From: a virus
Length of the DNA stretch: 22,942 nucleotides
Virus record (IMG/VR): IMGVR_UViG_3300009703_003287
Span: 1-22,942 of that record
Direction: 5' to 3' (one strand)
Both the position numbers and the translations under genes were made by a program. Under the pieces are notes generated by a model. The model was given only the letters and a program-made list of their open reading frames with translations, was not told the DNA's origin and ran no database searches. Of this stretch, positions 21,194-22,942 are shown in pieces; positions within the stretch are counted from its first letter, which is position 1; each line of letters begins with the position of its first letter.

Positions 21194-21906
21194 AAATTTT
21201 AGTTACAGGACACAAAGGATTTATCGGTTCTCAGCTAGTAGAAAAACTAAAAAATTTAAATCACGAAATTCATGGAATTGATCACCATGAAAATAAAGAT
21301 ATTTTAACATCAGAATTTCCAAAAGTTGATTTAGTTATACACTTAGCAGGAATTGGAGGAGTAAGGGAGAGTCTCGCTAACCCTGCAAAATATTGGCTCA
21401 ATAACGTAGAGGGAACTAAGCGTATTCTTAATCATTATCAAAAAGTAAGAGTATTAGTTGCGGGATCGAGTTCACAATATGAGCCAGAATTAAATCCATA
21501 TGCAGCAAGTAAACATATTATTGAATACATTAAACATCCTAATGTGTGCTTTATGCGGTTTCATACTGTTTATAACGAAAAACCTCGTAAAGATATGTTC
21601 TTTGATAAACTACTCAAAGGCACTCTAGAATACGTTACTACACACGAAAGGGATTTTATACATTTAGATGACCTAACGGATGCTGTTATTTTACTTATGG
21701 ATAAAGATATCACGGGACCTATAGACATTGGAACCGGTAAATCTATAAAAATACAAGATATTGCTCCAGACCTGCCTGTTAAACTAGAAACTATTGGTGA
21801 AAGAATAAAAACTAAAGCAAATATAAAATTAATGACTGGTATGGGTTTTAAACCTAAACATACAGTAAACAATTTTTTAAAAGTAATAAACAATGGAAAA
21901 ATATAA
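21190..21906 (+). CDS. NAD(P)-dependent nucleotide-sugar epimerase/dehydratase
   Basis: This is an extended short-chain dehydrogenase that remodels nucleotide sugars. The 238-residue product opens with the NAD-binding loop TGHKGFIGS (6-14), has VIHLAGIGGVRES, then VAGSSSQY and PYAASKHIIEY, which hold the catalytic YxxxK (Tyr104, Lys108). Late motifs are CFMRFHTVYNEKPRKDMF, FIHLDDLTDAVILLMD and PIDIGTGKSIKIQDI, all typical of UDP-glucose/galacturonate epimerases and relatives. It is shorter than the usual ~310-330, with loops missing in the substrate domain, so the exact sugar cannot be named. It overlaps the cupin gene by 14 nt. Confidence 0.9.
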   Translation: MKILVTGHKGFIGSQLVEKLKNLNHEIHGIDHHENKDILTSEFPKVDLVIHLAGIGGVRESLANPAKYWLNNVEGTKRILNHYQKVRVLVAGSSSQYEPELNPYAASKHIIEYIKHPNVCFMRFHTVYNEKPRKDMFFDKLLKGTLEYVTTHERDFIHLDDLTDAVILLMDKDITGPIDIGTGKSIKIQDIAPDLPVKLETIGERIKTKANIKLMTGMGFKPKHTVNNFLKVINNGKI

Positions 21907-22225
21907 ATTTAATAAATCTATCGGTGGAAAAATTGTTAAAAAAGACGATAGATATATTGTAACAGACAATAATATATTAGATACCTTAGTATTAAGTTCT
22001 ACAAATTTAAACCCTAATAAAAGTACTGGTGGTCACAGCCACGTTGGGCAAGAAGAAATTTACTTCTTCATTAAAGGTTCTGGAGAAATGGAACTCGATG
22101 ATAAAAGATTTTCAGTCTGTGAGGGAGAAGTTGTACTGATTAAAAGTGGAGTATATCACCGAGTCCATTCGGGTGACGATGGTTGTTATTTTATTTGTGT
22201 ATTTAACGGAAATAGAAAACAATGA
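21893..22225 (+). CDS. Cupin-domain protein
   Basis: The 110-residue product is a single cupin barrel. TGGHSHVGQEEIYFFIKGSG (45-64) carries the first metal motif (His48, His50, Glu54), MELDDKRFSVCEGEVVLIKSG is the middle strand pair, and VYHRVHSGDDGCYFICV supplies the second-motif His. Small cupins of this type include sugar-phosphate isomerases, dTDP-sugar epimerases and oxygenases. The context (epimerase, cytidylyltransferase) favours sugar metabolism. It overlaps the cytidylyltransferase by 4 nt. The fold assignment is firm and the reaction is not determined. Confidence 0.88.
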   Translation: MEKYKFNKSIGGKIVKKDDRYIVTDNNILDTLVLSSTNLNPNKSTGGHSHVGQEEIYFFIKGSGEMELDDKRFSVCEGEVVLIKSGVYHRVHSGDDGCYFICVFNGNRKQ

Positions 22226-22644
22226 AAATAGGATTTACATGTTCAACATTTGATTTATTACATGCAGGACACATACAAATGTTACGAGAAGCTAAAAGTC
22301 AGTGTGAATATTTAATATGTGGATTACAGGTTGACCCTAGTGTGGATAGACCTGAAAAAAATTCTCCTATTCAAACAGTTGTAGAAAGATATACACAACT
22401 TAACGCTGTTAAATATGTAAATGAAATTATCCCTTATTGCACTGAACAAGATTTAGAAGATATTTTAGAAATGTATCATATTGATGTAAGAATTATAGGA
22501 TCAGAGTATAGGGATGGAAAATTTACTGGAAGAGCGATATGTGCTAAAAGAGATATAGAATTATATTTTAATAGCAGGGACCATAGATTTAGTTCTAGTG
22601 ACCTTAGAAAAAGAGTCCGTAATCAAGACACAAATGTAACGTAA
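22222..22644 (+). CDS. Cytidylyltransferase, glycerol-3-phosphate type (TagD-like)
   Basis: The enzyme would activate an alcohol phosphate with CTP, for example glycerol-3-phosphate to CDP-glycerol. The 140-residue product opens IGFTCSTFDLLHAGHIQML with the HxGH nucleotide-binding motif (His14, His17), followed by LICGLQVDPSVDRPEK, SPIQTVVERYTQLNAVKYV and IRIIGSEYRDGKF-like strands. It ends with the RFSSSDLRKR motif that replaces RTxGISTT. TagD is 129 residues, so length fits. Ethanolamine-phosphate and FAD synthetase-like relatives share the fold. It is the last gene of the cluster. CDP-glycerol-type donors are used for teichoic-acid-like or sugar-alcohol decorations in bacteria and some phages. 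Confidence 0.88.
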   Translation: MKIGFTCSTFDLLHAGHIQMLREAKSQCEYLICGLQVDPSVDRPEKNSPIQTVVERYTQLNAVKYVNEIIPYCTEQDLEDILEMYHIDVRIIGSEYRDGKFTGRAICAKRDIELYFNSRDHRFSSSDLRKRVRNQDTNVT

Positions 22645-22649
22645 CATTA

Positions 22650-22685
22650 GAGCACTCCGTGCTCACGCTATGTCTCTCCGAGACA
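22650..22685 (+). terminator. Twin hairpins after the sugar cluster (terminator candidate)
   Basis: Two consecutive 6-bp stems share the same TCC loop: GAGCAC/GTGCTC (22650-22655, 22659-22664) and TGTCTC/GAGACA (22671-22676, 22680-22685). The trailing ACGTTTAAAAAAG has only a short T run. They follow the cytidylyltransferase stop by 5 nt and probably end that transcript. Confidence 0.55.
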
Positions 22686-22791
22686 ACGTTTAAAAAAGTG
22701 TGGGGCCATGTTCCATAGCTGTTCACCTACGGTGTGAATTTATTCACTAGTTTGTAAACATAATTTAGCATATTATTTGACTTTCGTCAAA
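22650..22791 (+). other. Structured, gene-free stretch (possible untranslated RNA or switch)
   Basis: The bases from 22645 to 22928 hold no gene. Besides the twin hairpins, GCTATG (22667-22672) can pair with CATAGC (22714-22719) to enclose the second hairpin. CACC/GGTG (22724-22727, 22731-22734) competes with GTGAAT/ATTCAC (22734-22739, 22742-22747) for the same GTG, and TTTGAC/GTCAAA (22776-22781, 22786-22791) forms a last stem. The TTGACT at 22777 with TTTAAA at 22800 could also be a weak promoter. No named RNA family is recognised. Confidence 0.4.
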
Positions 22792-22848
22792 CACTAAAAT
22801 TTAAAATTCTCAAATGCACAAAATTGTAATGAAATTGTAATATAAATA

Positions 22849-22857
22849 TGATATAAT
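22849..22857 (+). promoter_or_regulatory. Extended -10 promoter for the next gene
   Basis: TGA plus TATAAT (TG at 22849-22850, TATAAT 22852-22857) is an extended -10 element, and no good -35 lies at 16-18 nt. The expected start is near 22864, giving a ~65-nt leader before ATG 22929. The layout matches the promoter at 6752-6780. Confidence 0.7.
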
Positions 22858-22862
22858 CTAAT

Positions 22863-22904
22863 TGTAGACTACAGGTCTACACTTTTATGATGGCCCAACA
22901 GGGC
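22863..22904 (+). promoter_or_regulatory. Leader hairpins of the last gene
   Basis: TGTAGAC (22863-22869) pairs with GTCTACA (22875-22881) as a 7-bp stem placed at the predicted 5' end of the mRNA. A smaller GCCC/GGGC stem (22893-22896, 22901-22904) follows. The pair may stabilise the message or tune translation; the Shine-Dalgarno at 22916-22921 stays unpaired. Confidence 0.6.
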
Positions 22905-22928
22905 ACTAACCATATAAGGAGATAAAAA

Positions 22929-22942
22929 ATGGTCAAATCATT
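22929..22942 (+). CDS. Start of a further gene (3' end outside window)
   Basis: Only ATG and the next codons (MVKS) are visible. AAGGAG at 22916-22921 is an optimal Shine-Dalgarno, and the promoter with hairpin leader just upstream shows that this is a true, probably strongly expressed, start. The product cannot be named from four residues. Confidence 0.75.

Noticed and set aside
22645-22860. A tRNA or tmRNA in the hairpin-rich stretch
   Set aside because: No T-loop consensus, acceptor stem or CCA-compatible end could be found; the stems do not make a cloverleaf.

Overview
This window is a densely packed stretch of a double-stranded DNA tailed-phage genome. Every credible gene lies on the + strand. 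Stops and starts overlap or nearly touch (4, 8, 11 and 14 nt overlaps, ATGA junctions), and the DNA is AT-rich (roughly one third G+C by eye) with AGA/AAA-type codons. Replication and repair genes of phage type sit next to sugar-modification and auxiliary metabolic genes. No integrase, tRNA, IS element or CRISPR array is seen. Promoters look like host sigma-70 sites, so transcription probably uses host RNA polymerase. Low G+C and the gene mix suggest a phage of an AT-rich bacterium, plausibly marine, but the host is inferred and not shown.

Layout. (1) 1-4906: the end of a GT4-type glycosyltransferase, an A-type Fe-S carrier (IscA/HesB), an aspartyl/asparaginyl-hydroxylase-like 2OG oxygenase, a 456-residue unknown, a very acidic 74-residue protein, a second 2OG oxygenase-like protein, a PC4-like ssDNA-binding protein, a Myb-like HTH protein and a DUF3310 protein. 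(2) 4915-6707: a perfect sigma-70 promoter and an NAD+-dependent DNA ligase with an altered zinc site. (3) 6752-7605: a self-contained unit of extended -10 promoter, leader hairpin, a four-repeat HTH protein with unusual codon use, and terminator hairpins. (4) 7619-8604: three small unknown genes, two of them possible diverged paralogues. (5) 8642-9803: terminator, promoter and UvdE-type UV-damage endonuclease. (6) 9834-12907: promoter, HTH protein, DnaB-like helicase and DnaG-like primase. (7) 12923-19661: promoter, family A DNA polymerase, phosphoglycerate-mutase-like phosphatase, unknown, aspartate carbamoyltransferase, UvsW-like helicase, unknown, gp32-like SSB and terminator. (8) 19683-22644: GT-A glycosyltransferase, unknown, NAD-dependent epimerase, cupin and cytidylyltransferase. 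(9) 22645-22942: a hairpin-rich gene-free stretch, an extended -10 promoter, a leader hairpin and the first codons of the next gene.

Working together, sections 2 and 5-7 supply a nearly complete replisome: polymerase, helicase, primase, SSB, ligase, UvsW-like remodelling helicase and a repair nuclease. PyrB may feed pyrimidines into it. Sections 1 and 8 look like modification modules (glycosyl transfer, hydroxylation, CDP-activated small molecules) whose target, whether virion, host surface or DNA, cannot be read from sequence. The most notable points are two genes with matching extended -10/leader-hairpin architecture, a phage pyrB, the IscA plus double-oxygenase cluster, the ligase zinc-site change and the structured 22.65-22.79 kb stretch.
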